Positions 17,954 through 27,934 are shown, counted from the stretch's first letter. The stretch: DNA of 64,000 bases from an uncultured Bacteroidales bacterium (GCA_902768435.1 CACXLJ010000006.1:59406-123405); one strand, 5' to 3'. Notes: generated from the sequence alone by a model not told the origin. Program-made: numbers and translations.

Positions 17954-19147
17954 CTACTGCAGTTTTTCCAGCGCGCACTTGATGCGCCTGCATGCCTCCA
18001 CGATGTTCTCATCGCTGGTGGCATAGCTCAAGCGAATGTGGCCCGGGCAGCAGAAGGCATCGCCAGCCACTGTAGCCACATGGCCCTCGTTGAGCAAATA
18101 CATGGCCACATCCATGGCATCCTTAATCTCCACATCGCCGCAGCGCTTGCCGAAGAGGGCTTTCACGCCGGGGAACACATAGAAGGCGCCGTCGGGCTCA
18201 TTCACATCCAGCCCGGGAATCTCGCGCAGCAGTTTCACGATGAGGTCGCGACGGCGGGCAAATGCCACGCGCATCTCCTCCACGCAGTCCTGCGAACCGC
18301 GATAGGCAGCCTCGGCAGCCTTCTGGGCAATCGACGAGGCACCGCTGGTGTACTGGCCTTGCAGTTTGTTGATGGCCTTGGCGAGTGCTATAGGAGCAGC
18401 CACATAGCCAATGCGGTAACCGGTCATGGCATAGGCCTTCGAAACACCGTTGATGATGATCACGCGGTCCTTGAGTTCGGGGAACTGAGCGATTGACTCG
18501 TGACCGCCTATATAGTTGATGTGCTCGTAGATTTCATCGGCAATCACCATCACCTGCTCGTGCTTGGCAAGCACCTGAGCCAGTGCCTGGAGTTCGACCT
18601 TGCTATAGACGCTGCCCGTGGGGTTGGACGGCGAGCACAGGATCACGAGTCTTGAAGCGGGCGTGATGGCTGCCTCGAGTTGCTCGGGAGTGACCTTGAA
18701 ATTCTGCTCCATGGTGGTGGGGACCAGCACATTCTTGCCGCCAGCAAGTATCACCATCTGCACATAGCTTACCCATGCGGGAGTGGGGATAATCACCTCG
18801 TCGCCAGGATTAATCACGCTCATAATCACATTGCACAGCTCATGCTTGGCACCGTTGCCCACTACAATCTGTTCGGGCTTGAAATCAAGGTTGTTCTCGT
18901 TTTTCAGCTTGTCGCTGATCGCCTGCCTGAGCGACAGGTAGCCCGGCACGGGCGAATAGAACGAGAAGTTGTCGTCGACAGCCTTCTTGGCGGCCTCCTT
19001 GATGTGGGCAGGGGTGAAGAAGTCGGGTTCTCCCACCGACATGTTAATTACATCAACTCCCTGTGCTTTGAGTTCTGCGCTTTTCTGCGACATGGCAAGC
19101 GTTGCCGAAGGCGATAATGCCTGAATGCGATTTGAAATTTGCTCCAT
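17954..19147 (-). CDS. aspC: Pyridoxal-phosphate aminotransferase, class I (aspartate aminotransferase type)
   Basis: 397 residues. The fold-type I aminotransferase landmarks are present: GNGAKHEL in the phosphate-binding region, SPSNPTG (Asn175), VIADEIYEH (Asp204) and the PLP lysine Lys237 in GVSKAYAMTGYRIGY, with the C-terminal GHIRLSYATS carrying the substrate-binding Arg. Members of this subgroup usually make aspartate or aromatic amino acids; the exact substrate is inferred. It is the first gene of the aspC-EFR1-SusC-SusD group and has a well-formed promoter at 19211-19241. Confidence 0.9.
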   Translation of the reverse strand: MEQISNRIQALSPSATLAMSQKSAELKAQGVDVINMSVGEPDFFTPAHIKEAAKKAVDDNFSFYSPVPGYLSLRQAISDKLKNENNLDFKPEQIVVGNGAKHELCNVIMSVINPGDEVIIPTPAWVSYVQMVILAGGKNVLVPTTMEQNFKVTPEQLEAAITPASRLVILCSPSNPTGSVYSKVELQALAQVLAKHEQVMVIADEIYEHINYIGGHESIAQFPELKDRVIIINGVSKAYAMTGYRIGYVAAPIALAKAINKLQGQYTSGASSIAQKAAEAAYRGSQDCVEEMRVAFARRRDLIVKLLREIPGLDVNEPDGAFYVFPGVKALFGKRCGDVEIKDAMDVAMYLLNEGHVATVAGDAFCCPGHIRLSYATSDENIVEACRRIKCALEKLQ

Positions 19148-19210
19148 AGTTGTTTTTAAGATTTATGCTAATTATTGATTTGTTTCGTCAAGGGTTGGCT
19201 TGAAGAATTG

Positions 19211-19241
19211 CAAATTTAAGCATTTGATTCCAATCCACAAA
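19211..19241 (-). promoter_or_regulatory. Promoter of the aminotransferase operon
   Basis: On the minus strand TTTG (19238-19241), 19 bp, then TAAATTTG (19211-19218), about 64 bp before the start codon of the aminotransferase gene. Confidence 0.75.
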
Positions 19242-19301
19242 ACTTTCACCCCTTTAAAATCGGCCCCCAACCCGAAAATCAAAGGAAATAAAACACGAAA
19301 A

Positions 19302-19327
19302 CCCCAGGCGGTGAAACCTGCCTGGGG
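19302..19327 (-). terminator. Terminator of the TonB-receptor/M16 operon
   Basis: CCCCAGGC pairs with GCCTGGGG, with GGT/ACC continuing after a one-base bulge. On the minus strand it is followed by TTTTCGTGTTTTATTT. It lies 36 bp beyond the M16 peptidase stop codon. Confidence 0.85.
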
Positions 19328-19362
19328 CAACATGATGCGTTGAGAAACGATGCTCACAACGG

Positions 19363-22191
19363 TTATTTCTCGGGAGTCATCTGCAACTCGAGGCGGCTGC
19401 CGGCAAGCAACTGCTGCACAAAGTGCTGAATGTCGGCCACAGTAATGGCATCGAGGGTTTCGAGATAGTTGCGGTCGAAGTTGATGCCGAACTTGTCGAG
19501 ATTCTTGAGCATCACCATCCAGTAACTGTTGTCGGCCACATCCTCGGCATGCACTTTCTTGAGATACTGCTTGACAGTGGCGAGGCGGTCTTCGGGCAGT
19601 CCATGTTGTGCCACATCGTTCATCACGCCGTTGATGAGGTCACGGCATTCACGGGCAGTGCCCTCCTTGAGGGTGACATTGAGCGGGAAGTAGACCACGG
19701 GGCGGTCAGTACCGTTGTGATCGGGCACTACGCTGCAATGGGTGTCGACGTGATAGGTCCAGCCTCGCTTTTCACGAATTTCCTCGCGGAAGATGTTGTT
19801 GAATATCTGACCCGTGATTTTTGCAATGAGCGATGTGCGTAGGTCAAAGTCCATCTCGCAAGTCCAGAAGAAATAGATTTTGTCCTGTGGATTCTCCATT
19901 TTGCGGCTCCACTCATTGCGGGACTGCCCCGTGAACAGTCGGTAGCCCATGTCACGCGGTGTCTCCACCCTGCCGGCAGCGGGCAGACTTGCCACATATT
20001 TCTCAAGCAGCATGCGCACGGTGTCTTCGTTGAAATTGCCCACCACATACACATGCACATCGCTCATGTCGCTGAAGCGGTCGCGGTAAACCTCCAAAAT
20101 CCTGTCGTAGTTGACACGACCTATCTCTTGCTTCTGCAGTTTCTCGGCAGCCATGGGATGGCGGTTGAAGACATAGGCAAACAGCGAATCGGCAAACTCA
20201 AACTTGGGATCGGCCTGCTGGTTTTCGAGGCGTGCCTTTGTTGCCTCGATGTAGCTGTTAAACGCCTTCTCGTCTTTGAGCGGCGATGTGAGTTTGAGAT
20301 AGAGTAACTGGAAAGCCGTTTCCAAGTCGGCCGGTGTAGATGTAGCCTGGAATCCCTGTTCGGTTTTGCTCACAAAGGTGCGAGCCGTCACATTCTTGCC
20401 GGCAAGCACTTTTTTGAGTTCAGAGGCGGTGAATGCGCCATAACCTGTCACGCCCATCACGGCATTGATCACCTTGAACGACGGAGCATCGGCAGCAGTG
20501 TAGTTCTGCGACAGTCCGCCGGGACCTGCGCCGGCAATAATCACCTCGTTGGCATTGAGGGCGGTTTTCTTGAGCGTCACTTTCATGCCATTAGACAAAG
20601 TGAGTTGCTTGGCATCGAGTTCGGGTACAATTTCCTCGCTCACGATGGAACCCGCTACAGGTTCAGTGAGCAGCAGATGACTCGTGTTCAGCGTATCTAC
20701 ATAGGCGGATACCGGTTCGGCCCTGCCTGCATGGAAAGCATCGATAAGTTGCGATTTGGTGAGCAATGCGCCCTCTTTCTCGGTCACAAAGGCAACAAGG
20801 GCCACATTGCGGTCGGTGCTACTGACGAGCGAACGGAAATGGGCATTCACATCGTCGAGTGATACACCGTCAATGATTTGCTTCATGAGGCGGTCGTTCT
20901 CTTCAATCGACGGGATGGGTTCGCCATCGATAAAGGCGCGCACAAAGTCGCGGGCATAGCGGGTGTTGGCATACTTGTCGCGTTCCTGAAGCAGTTTGGC
21001 GAGCGAGGCCTCATACTGCAAGCGGGCACGGCGATACTCGCCATCGGTGAAGCCATGTTGCACCGCACGGTTCACTTCGCGCGCCATGTGCTGCATGGTG
21101 AGTTGTGACTTGCCCTCTTTGGCCATGCCAATGAGTTGGAAGGCCTGACGGGTTTTCGATATCATGTAGTCGCGGTCGGCACTCACTACACGCACGAAGG
21201 GTGCGTCGGGTTCCTGCGCCAGATCGGCAAAGCGTGTGTTGAGCATCGAGGTGATGACCGACTTGAGGTAACTGTGCCGCAAAAACTCGGTAGTGGGCAT
21301 GAGTTGCAACGGCAGGTCGTCGTGCTTGAAAAGAATGCGCACGCTGTTGGTAGTCTGCTCCTTGTCGCTCTGCACAGTGGCAATGATTTCTTCGTTGTCG
21401 GGCACAACCACGGGCACAACCGGGGCACTGTTCTTGGGGTTCTTGATTTTTCCGAACAACTGCTCAATCTTCGCTACAGCATAGTCGGGGTCAATGTCTC
21501 CCACGACAATGATGGCTTGATTGGAGGGGTGATACCACTTCTTGTAATAATCCTTGAGGGTCTTGTACTTGAAGTTTTTCACCACGCTCATCAGTCCTAT
21601 GGGCATGCGCTGGCCATAAAGGCAGCCGGGATAGAGGTCGTCGGCACTCTTCTCGAGCAGGCGGTAATTGGCGCCGCTGCGGTATCGGTACTCTCCCTCA
21701 ATCACGCCGCGTTCCTCGTCTATATCCTTGTTTTTGAGCAGCAGGTCATGACTCCAGTCGGCCAACACCAGGAAACAGGTGTCGAGCACCGAACGCCGCG
21801 TGGTGGGCACATCGCTGATGTTATAGACTGTTTCGTCGGTTGAGGTGTAGGCATTGAGATTGGCGCCGAATTTCACGCCTATCGACTCCATATAAGAGAT
21901 GAGTGAATTGCCCGGGAAATGCTTGGTTCCGTTAAAGCACATGTGCTCCAGGAAATGTGCAAGGCCGCGCTGGTCGTCCTGCTCCTGAATCGAGCCTACA
22001 CGCTGTGCGATGAAGAAGTCGGCACGCTCCTGCGGGTAATGATTCTGTTTCACATAGTAGGTAAGGCCATTTTCTAGCACGCCAGTGCGCACATCGGGGT
22101 CAACAGGCACCAGTTGCTGTGCTTGCAAAGCGGGAAAAGCCATGGCAAGCATGGCAAGAACCGCAAATCGAATTGTTTTTCTCATTTTCAT
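19363..22191 (-). CDS. M16-family zinc metallopeptidase (pitrilysin type)
   Basis: 942 residues. A signal peptide (to about residue 24, FPALQA) precedes the first M16 domain with the inverted zinc motif HFLEH at residues 79-83. The downstream acidic segment DIDEERGVIEGEYRY supplies the third ligand. The second half is the inactive M16 repeat, which matches the long two-domain-pair PqqL-like form of about 930 residues. It is probably periplasmic and degrades peptides. It is last in an operon with a TonB-dependent receptor, a DUF4876 lipoprotein and a DUF6850 barrel protein, which suggests the imported ligand is a peptide or protein-bound compound; this is inference. A strong terminator follows. 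Confidence 0.92.
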   Translation of the reverse strand: MKMRKTIRFAVLAMLAMAFPALQAQQLVPVDPDVRTGVLENGLTYYVKQNHYPQERADFFIAQRVGSIQEQDDQRGLAHFLEHMCFNGTKHFPGNSLISYMESIGVKFGANLNAYTSTDETVYNISDVPTTRRSVLDTCFLVLADWSHDLLLKNKDIDEERGVIEGEYRYRSGANYRLLEKSADDLYPGCLYGQRMPIGLMSVVKNFKYKTLKDYYKKWYHPSNQAIIVVGDIDPDYAVAKIEQLFGKIKNPKNSAPVVPVVVPDNEEIIATVQSDKEQTTNSVRILFKHDDLPLQLMPTTEFLRHSYLKSVITSMLNTRFADLAQEPDAPFVRVVSADRDYMISKTRQAFQLIGMAKEGKSQLTMQHMAREVNRAVQHGFTDGEYRRARLQYEASLAKLLQERDKYANTRYARDFVRAFIDGEPIPSIEENDRLMKQIIDGVSLDDVNAHFRSLVSSTDRNVALVAFVTEKEGALLTKSQLIDAFHAGRAEPVSAYVDTLNTSHLLLTEPVAGSIVSEEIVPELDAKQLTLSNGMKVTLKKTALNANEVIIAGAGPGGLSQNYTAADAPSFKVINAVMGVTGYGAFTASELKKVLAGKNVTARTFVSKTEQGFQATSTPADLETAFQLLYLKLTSPLKDEKAFNSYIEATKARLENQQADPKFEFADSLFAYVFNRHPMAAEKLQKQEIGRVNYDRILEVYRDRFSDMSDVHVYVVGNFNEDTVRMLLEKYVASLPAAGRVETPRDMGYRLFTGQSRNEWSRKMENPQDKIYFFWTCEMDFDLRTSLIAKITGQIFNNIFREEIREKRGWTYHVDTHCSVVPDHNGTDRPVVYFPLNVTLKEGTARECRDLINGVMNDVAQHGLPEDRLATVKQYLKKVHAEDVADNSYWMVMLKNLDKFGINFDRNYLETLDAITVADIQHFVQQLLAGSRLELQMTPEK

Positions 22192-22213
22192 TTATTGATG
22201 TGATTAATAATTT

Positions 22214-23773
22214 TCAAAAACACACGCCCAGCGTGGCGAGCACCTCGTCGCGGCTCTGGCTATGCGCAAAGGTGCCATGCTGTACCTCGAGAGAGAGTTT
22301 GATGGCAAGGTTGCGGGTCATGACAGGGCGGTAATATAAAGCCAATTCGCCACCCACGCAGTTGTGATGCCGTGAATCGCGGTCATAGCCGTTTTCTACC
22401 ACCCGTTTCAGCCCCTCGAGTTCGCTGGACACATTGCCCAAGAGCAGAGTGCTCTTGACGGGGAACACTGCCTTGAACCAGGCATTCATGCTCCACAGCA
22501 GCCTGCTGCCCACGCGGTTCATCACCTTGGCATCAATGCCAGCCACCATGTGATTGACCAGCCATCGCGAGGCTGGATCGAGATAAATGGCATTGCAATG
22601 CTCATAGCCCAGCGAGGGCTGCACGCCTAAGTTCCACTTGCCATCGCCATCAAGTTGAGGTTCCCAAACCGCCGCAAGTCTTGCGCCAAACCGATTCTCG
22701 AAAAACATGTCGAGCGCACCTATCTGGCGATAGACCGAGGCGGCAGGGTCGCCAAACACATTCTCGGTGCCCACTCTTCTCGAAGCATGCACATGGGCCT
22801 TCACCTGCCAGCGCTGGGCGAGCCAGGCCAGTTCGGCACGCACCTCGTTGTGCTTGGCCTGCGCAAGGGGTAGTTTGTTGTAGGCCGTGAGAATCTTCTC
22901 GAAGTTGAAACGCGAAAGTTCCACTGCTGCACTGAGGCCACGGCCCGTTGTGGGGTGAACATTCAGCACGGCACCCCACCTGTAACCTTTGTAGTAAGTA
23001 CTGTAACCGGTACCGTCGAATCGGGTATAACTGTTGGCAAAACCTGTGAGATGATAAAGTTTCTCGTTACCCAGTTCACTATAAAAGGTCACATCGTTGG
23101 TCTGCTTGTATTTCTTGAACCTGAGGGCGGCGGCAATCACATATTGCCCACGAGGAGCGAGCCAGCCTATGCCTGCGTCCACATCGAGATTGGCGGTGAC
23201 ATTGCGCGGCCTTGGGTCCACATTGCGGTAATAAAGCCCTGCCGTGTATCCCAGGCTGGCGCCAAACAAAAGGCGCCCTGAATTGTGTGCATAACCACCC
23301 ATGAAACTGTAGCGCTCCACATTCATGCGGTGGCCACCCACGCTGTCGGCAAGCAGGTAGGGATACACCAGTTGCCTGTCGCTGGTCTCGTTCCAGTTCA
23401 TGTGATAAATGCCGCCGTTGTCGTAGTAGGCCCTGCCCCACAGCGTGCCATTGCCATGATGCACATAACTCGATGCGTCGAACGACCACACCTGCTGCTT
23501 GTCGCCCTGTTGCACATCGAGCGATGCCGACTGCTTGCTGTGTGCAAACTTCGCCACCACCTGACTGAGCGAATGGCGATGCTGCAACGGCTTCATGGCA
23601 GGGTTGAGCCATGCCACATCGAGCAACTGCTCTGATTGGCGCTGCTGCTCGATAACGGTTGTGAACACATCGGTGCCAGTGGTGTCGTTATTCTCTTGAG
23701 CCGATGCCTGCCATGTTCCAGGCAGGGCAGCAGCCAGCAGCAATATTATCTTGATTCCATAGTTCATGGTCAT
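22214..23773 (-). CDS. DUF6850-family outer membrane beta-barrel protein
   Basis: 519 residues. A signal peptide (cut near WQASAQ) is followed by alternating beta strands rich in Tyr, Trp and Gly, including WGRAYYDNGGIYHMNWNET and YSTYYKGYRWGAVLNVHP. It ends with a strand and a terminal Phe (VLATLGVCF), as outer-membrane barrels do. The pattern agrees with DUF6850, a family that neighbours DUF4876 in Bacteroidales. No function is established that I know of. Only one base separates it from the DUF4876 gene upstream, and 22 bp separate it from the M16 gene downstream, so the four genes form one transcript. Confidence 0.75.
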   Translation of the reverse strand: MTMNYGIKIILLLAAALPGTWQASAQENNDTTGTDVFTTVIEQQRQSEQLLDVAWLNPAMKPLQHRHSLSQVVAKFAHSKQSASLDVQQGDKQQVWSFDASSYVHHGNGTLWGRAYYDNGGIYHMNWNETSDRQLVYPYLLADSVGGHRMNVERYSFMGGYAHNSGRLLFGASLGYTAGLYYRNVDPRPRNVTANLDVDAGIGWLAPRGQYVIAAALRFKKYKQTNDVTFYSELGNEKLYHLTGFANSYTRFDGTGYSTYYKGYRWGAVLNVHPTTGRGLSAAVELSRFNFEKILTAYNKLPLAQAKHNEVRAELAWLAQRWQVKAHVHASRRVGTENVFGDPAASVYRQIGALDMFFENRFGARLAAVWEPQLDGDGKWNLGVQPSLGYEHCNAIYLDPASRWLVNHMVAGIDAKVMNRVGSRLLWSMNAWFKAVFPVKSTLLLGNVSSELEGLKRVVENGYDRDSRHHNCVGGELALYYRPVMTRNLAIKLSLEVQHGTFAHSQSRDEVLATLGVCF

Positions 23774-23774
23774 C

Positions 23775-25073
23775 TCATTTTTGTCTTGGCATCACACCGT
23801 CCCATGTGCGGGTGGTGCATGGCGTGCCGTTCACATCCATTGCCGTGCTCTGATTCTCAATCTCGCTGGGTGTGACAAATGGGTTGAAGTCTTCGCTCGA
23901 GTTGTTGGTGTCCTTCAGTACGGGTTTGCCGTCCTTGAGGTAGAGTACCTTGCGGCGCACGCTGTGGAAGTAGCGCGTCTTGTCGTGGTCCATCGTGCCG
24001 CAATAGGTCCAGCCGCAATCGAGCGAGGGAGCTGTCACATTCCACACGCGCTCCGACTCCACGCTGCAGTTCACGGCATCCACAATCCATTTGTTGGGCA
24101 CCTTATAGGCGGTCTGACTCATGGGGAAGGTGCCGGCAGGCAGCACCATTGTGTAGTTATAGCGATACTTATAGTTGGTCAGGAACTCGTCACGCTCCAC
24201 GGGAATGCGTGCAATGGCCCATGCCCTGAAACCGCGGTTGTGAAGCACAAAAAACGAGAGGGTGTAACTGTACCAGCGGTCCAGATTGGGCACCGTCGGG
24301 CTGTCGATATCCATGTGTGCCGGCTGGGTCGACACATCATACCATTCAAAGTCGGCATAGCTGCAATCAAACGAGTTCTCATTGGCCACGCGATGGTCGA
24401 TGCCTGTGTCAACAATCCAGAACTCCTCGCCTGGCTGCACAGGGTAGTCATGTCCGCTGCCAGGCACGGTGTAGAGTGCTTCCACGGTCATGTAGTCGCT
24501 CATGATGTCGGGCGAGTACTCAAACTTCTCGGTGGTGACAAACTTCGACTCCAGGAAGGTGATGCCATCGGCATAGAGCACATGGTCGGTGTTGTTATAG
24601 AGTTTCACATAGTCGTCGCCATAGTACTGGTTGCCTGTTGAGCGAAGCGTGCCGGTGAAGAAGATTTCAGAAATCACAAAATCATCGTTCACAATGTTCT
24701 CGTAAGCCTCTATGTTGAAAGTGTGGTCTGCCAAGGTGATTTCGACCGAGGGGGTGTAACCCGTCAGGTGTTTTTCAACCTTTTCACCATCCACCATGCA
24801 GCGCACTTGCGCCTCATAGGCGACATCATACAGCCCCGTGCGCAACTGAATGTCGCTGCGCGAACTATATTTCACTACACTGCCGGTGGTCACATTTCTC
24901 ACCTCGAAGGTCTCGCTCTCGACCTCAACATCGGCCAGGTCGTCAGGCATCACTACATTAATAGTGGGTGCAACCTGTGCATTGCGTCCGTCGTCGAGTG
25001 TGTCGTCGCACGACCACAACAGCATGGTTGCGGCCAGCAGCAGTAGTGATTGAGTTAATTTCTTGTGTATCAT
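23775..25073 (-). CDS. DUF4876 surface lipoprotein
   Basis: 432 residues. The lipoprotein signal ends at Cys22 (LLWSC-DDTLDD). A first beta-sandwich (about 35-125) looks like a carboxypeptidase-regulatory or Ig fold. The remainder shows the DUF4876 pattern with FVISEIFFTGTLRSTGNQYYGDDYVKLYNNTD, which resembles a lamin-tail-like domain, and VLPAGTFPMSQTAYKVPNKWIVDAVNC. It probably sits on the outside of the cell beside the TonB receptor encoded 27 bp upstream, perhaps as a ligand-binding partner in the manner of SusD. That role is inferred from gene order alone. Confidence 0.78.
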   Translation of the reverse strand: MIHKKLTQSLLLLAATMLLWSCDDTLDDGRNAQVAPTINVVMPDDLADVEVESETFEVRNVTTGSVVKYSSRSDIQLRTGLYDVAYEAQVRCMVDGEKVEKHLTGYTPSVEITLADHTFNIEAYENIVNDDFVISEIFFTGTLRSTGNQYYGDDYVKLYNNTDHVLYADGITFLESKFVTTEKFEYSPDIMSDYMTVEALYTVPGSGHDYPVQPGEEFWIVDTGIDHRVANENSFDCSYADFEWYDVSTQPAHMDIDSPTVPNLDRWYSYTLSFFVLHNRGFRAWAIARIPVERDEFLTNYKYRYNYTMVLPAGTFPMSQTAYKVPNKWIVDAVNCSVESERVWNVTAPSLDCGWTYCGTMDHDKTRYFHSVRRKVLYLKDGKPVLKDTNNSSEDFNPFVTPSEIENQSTAMDVNGTPCTTRTWDGVMPRQK

Positions 25074-25099
25074 TTTTCTGTTTGAATTTGTTTTTTCTG

Positions 25100-27889
25100 T
25101 TATAAACTAAAGTTCAACTCCATCCCGAAGTAGGGGTCGGTGACGCGCCTCACCATCAGGCCATTGCTCTTGTAGTCGGGCAAGTAATCGAGCAAGCGAT
25201 TGGCAAAGACGGCAATCTTCAGGTGCTTGCCTATCTCCTTGGTGGCTTTGAGATTGATGTACATGGCGATGGGCGTGGTCTGGCGCTTGTAAGAGTCGTC
25301 GTTATAGGTCTTGACAAGGAACTGCAGCATGGGGTCGGTCTGAGCCGCAGTTGTATAAGGGTGCAACTCGCCGTCGGCCACATCCAGATAATAGTCGGGC
25401 ACGCCATTCTGCCACATCTTTTTCGAGGTTACATACCACATGCACTGCACCGAAGTGGAAAAAATCAGTCCCCAACGCTTGATTTGCGTGTCGAACATGA
25501 AATTGGTGTTAAACTGCTCGTTCACACGGCCATCATTGCAGTCATAGTAGCCCACATAGTTGTGGCTCACTGCCTCGTTGCCCACCACATCGTTCACCGT
25601 CTGATAGAGCATTCGCGAATTGGTATAGGTCGAGCGGAACCATGCACCCGTCACGGTGAGCGCGGTTGCCAAGGGTTGCCAGCGGGCGGTGTTGAATACA
25701 AATTCCACACCTTGCTTGTCAAGGCGGCTGCCATTGTCGACCTGCGAGTAACCGCTCAATTCCCGCACGGGAGTCATGGGCAGGTCGTCGAGCACAGGTG
25801 GCGCAACGAGTTGCTCTGGCACCACGCCCGAGGCATCATAACGCACATAATCGTAGGGGGCATAGACGGCACTGTAACGGAAACCCGAGCGCATCTTTTC
25901 CTGGAAATAGGTGACTTGCAGCGTGTTTTTCCCGATTGAAGCACCAAGTCGCACCTCCCACTTGTGATTCACTGCTGGCTTGAGACGATGGTTCTCACGC
26001 GAGTTGATGTAGGTGCGCAGACTGATGCGACTGTTTTCAAGCGGCTTCAGAATATCGTAGTAGTTGAGCTGAATGAAATCGCTGTAACTCACTTGCGGAT
26101 ACAGATAGTCGATGGTGGGCATCTTGGTAGTGAGTCCGTATCCTCCCGCCACATACCACTTGACAGTCCTCTGCCCCACCCTGAACTCGGGCAGTGTGAG
26201 TTTGCCATTGAGGCGCGGGTCGAAGTACACACGCCCATGCATGTCGTAGTGGCGGTCGAGATGCAGCAACTGAATGGTGCGCACGCCCAACTGCAATTCC
26301 AGTCGGGTGTTGCCAAGGGGTGCCGTCAGGTTGTCTTCGGCATAGGCCGAGAGCACGCTGAGCGAAGGAATATCTTTATAGGCACGCGGGCGCGTCGTCC
26401 ACGAAGCCGAGAGGGGACGCGTGAGGTCATAAACCTGGCCGTTGCCGTAATTCTTCGACAAGGTCCATTCCATGCCCACCTTGTAGTCGTTTTTCACCTT
26501 TCCTTTCATCCACATGCCTTCGCCCTTGAGTTTCACAAACAGGTTCATGGGCTTGCCGTCGCTCACATAGTCGGCAATATACTCGCCCAGCAGATACTGG
26601 CCGTCGTGCACGCCCTCGTCGAGTGTGGTGGGTGCTATCGAGGCTCGCTGGGGAGCCACTTGCTTGCGACGCTCGAGGCGATCGGTCTGATAACTGACCG
26701 AGGCGTTGAGATTGAGCAGATGCAGCCAGGTGAGTTCAGGAAAAGTGAATGTGAGGTTGCTGGTGTAATTGATGCGGTTGTAACGCGACTTGTACTCGTT
26801 AATTTTGCCATAACTCAAGTCGGGGTCGGTCTTGGAGTTGTCGAACGAGCCAGTATAGTCAACACCAGTTATCCACTGGGTCTCAAGTTTTGGACTCAGA
26901 AACTTCAGGTTGAAACGAGTGCTCACATTCACCCGCTTGTAGTTCTCGAGCGTATTGCGAGGGTCGACCTTTGAGTCAAGGAATCCTCCGTCCACATTCA
27001 TGATGTGATCAGTCTTACCCAGATAAAACCCCTTGCCCACGCTCACGAGTTTGCTGTACTGGTCGGCCTTGAAGCGGGCAGTGAGCGGTGTGGCCTTGCG
27101 TATGCGCCTGATGTTGACCATGCCACTGGTGAGATTGCCATACTCGGCCGAGGGTATGCCACGCACAATCTCCACGCTCTCGATGTTGTCGGTCGAGATT
27201 GTTCGCATGTCCACGCCCTTGTTGGTCATGTCGCGCTTGAACTCGGGCGAAGTGGCATCGGCCGACGAACCTGGCACATTCTGCATGTTGGCATCGCCGT
27301 TGATGGGAGCGCCATCGATCATAAACAGGGTGCCGAGCGACGAAATATTATAATCGGGGTTATCGGTCTTGCCTCCAGTGGCTCCCATCGTGCCCGTCTC
27401 GCGCAACTGAATGGTGTTCACGCTGCCCATGTTGGGGGTGTGGGAAATGTTGCCCGGCAAGAGTTCGAGCAGGTCGGTGAAACTGGTGGGCTGCAAGTGG
27501 GTCATTGCTTCGCGGTCGATGCGCGACGAACTCGTCAAACCCGTAGTTTCCTTGGCGGTAACCACCACCTCGTCGAGCAATTTGCTGTTCTCCGAGAGTG
27601 TCACATTCACGGTGGCATTGCTGTGCAACGCCACAGACTGCGTATGCTTCTCATAGCCCACATAACTCACCGTGAGCGTGTAATTGCCTTTCTTGGCACG
27701 CAACGAGTAGCGCCCGCCCACATCGGTCGACACAGCATAGCCACCAGGCGACAGCGTAACGGTGGCATAGGCGATTGCCTCGCCCGTAGCGCTATCGTGC
27801 ACACTGCCTTGCAGCACACAGTCTTGCCCTCTTGCGGCAAGAGTCACCATTACAAACAATATATATAACGCGATTTGTTTCATTATCAT
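25100..27889 (-). CDS. TonB-dependent receptor with carboxypeptidase-regulatory-like domain
   Basis: 929 residues. A signal peptide (about 1-21) is followed by a carboxypeptidase-D regulatory-like domain (about 24-105, VLQGSVHDSATGEAIAYATVTL). The plug comes next, with LDEVVVTAKE, LQLRETG-like TIQLRETGTMG, SLGTLFMIDGAPINGD and VEIVRGIPSAEYGNLTSGMVNI. A 22-strand-type barrel ends in FGMELNFSL. It imports an unknown ligand across the outer membrane with TonB energy. It is first in the operon with DUF4876, DUF6850 and M16 genes and has its own promoter (27904-27934). It is not a SusC protein: no SusD partner or SusC plug signature is present. Confidence 0.92.
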   Translation of the reverse strand: MIMKQIALYILFVMVTLAARGQDCVLQGSVHDSATGEAIAYATVTLSPGGYAVSTDVGGRYSLRAKKGNYTLTVSYVGYEKHTQSVALHSNATVNVTLSENSKLLDEVVVTAKETTGLTSSSRIDREAMTHLQPTSFTDLLELLPGNISHTPNMGSVNTIQLRETGTMGATGGKTDNPDYNISSLGTLFMIDGAPINGDANMQNVPGSSADATSPEFKRDMTNKGVDMRTISTDNIESVEIVRGIPSAEYGNLTSGMVNIRRIRKATPLTARFKADQYSKLVSVGKGFYLGKTDHIMNVDGGFLDSKVDPRNTLENYKRVNVSTRFNLKFLSPKLETQWITGVDYTGSFDNSKTDPDLSYGKINEYKSRYNRINYTSNLTFTFPELTWLHLLNLNASVSYQTDRLERRKQVAPQRASIAPTTLDEGVHDGQYLLGEYIADYVSDGKPMNLFVKLKGEGMWMKGKVKNDYKVGMEWTLSKNYGNGQVYDLTRPLSASWTTRPRAYKDIPSLSVLSAYAEDNLTAPLGNTRLELQLGVRTIQLLHLDRHYDMHGRVYFDPRLNGKLTLPEFRVGQRTVKWYVAGGYGLTTKMPTIDYLYPQVSYSDFIQLNYYDILKPLENSRISLRTYINSRENHRLKPAVNHKWEVRLGASIGKNTLQVTYFQEKMRSGFRYSAVYAPYDYVRYDASGVVPEQLVAPPVLDDLPMTPVRELSGYSQVDNGSRLDKQGVEFVFNTARWQPLATALTVTGAWFRSTYTNSRMLYQTVNDVVGNEAVSHNYVGYYDCNDGRVNEQFNTNFMFDTQIKRWGLIFSTSVQCMWYVTSKKMWQNGVPDYYLDVADGELHPYTTAAQTDPMLQFLVKTYNDDSYKRQTTPIAMYINLKATKEIGKHLKIAVFANRLLDYLPDYKSNGLMVRRVTDPYFGMELNFSL

Positions 27890-27903
27890 TTAAAAAACTG
27901 GTG

Positions 27904-27934
27904 CAAAATTACCGACGGCAACAAGGGCGCACAA
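27904..27934 (-). promoter_or_regulatory. Promoter of the TonB-receptor/M16 operon
   Basis: On the minus strand TTG (27932-27934), 20 bp, then TAATTTTG (27904-27911), only 15 bp upstream of the first possible start codon. The leader would be very short. Confidence 0.65.

Noticed and set aside
17950..18024. Longer start for the flavodoxin/ferredoxin gene
   Set aside because: The extra residues are read from the end of the aminotransferase gene and do not look like a flavodoxin N-terminus.
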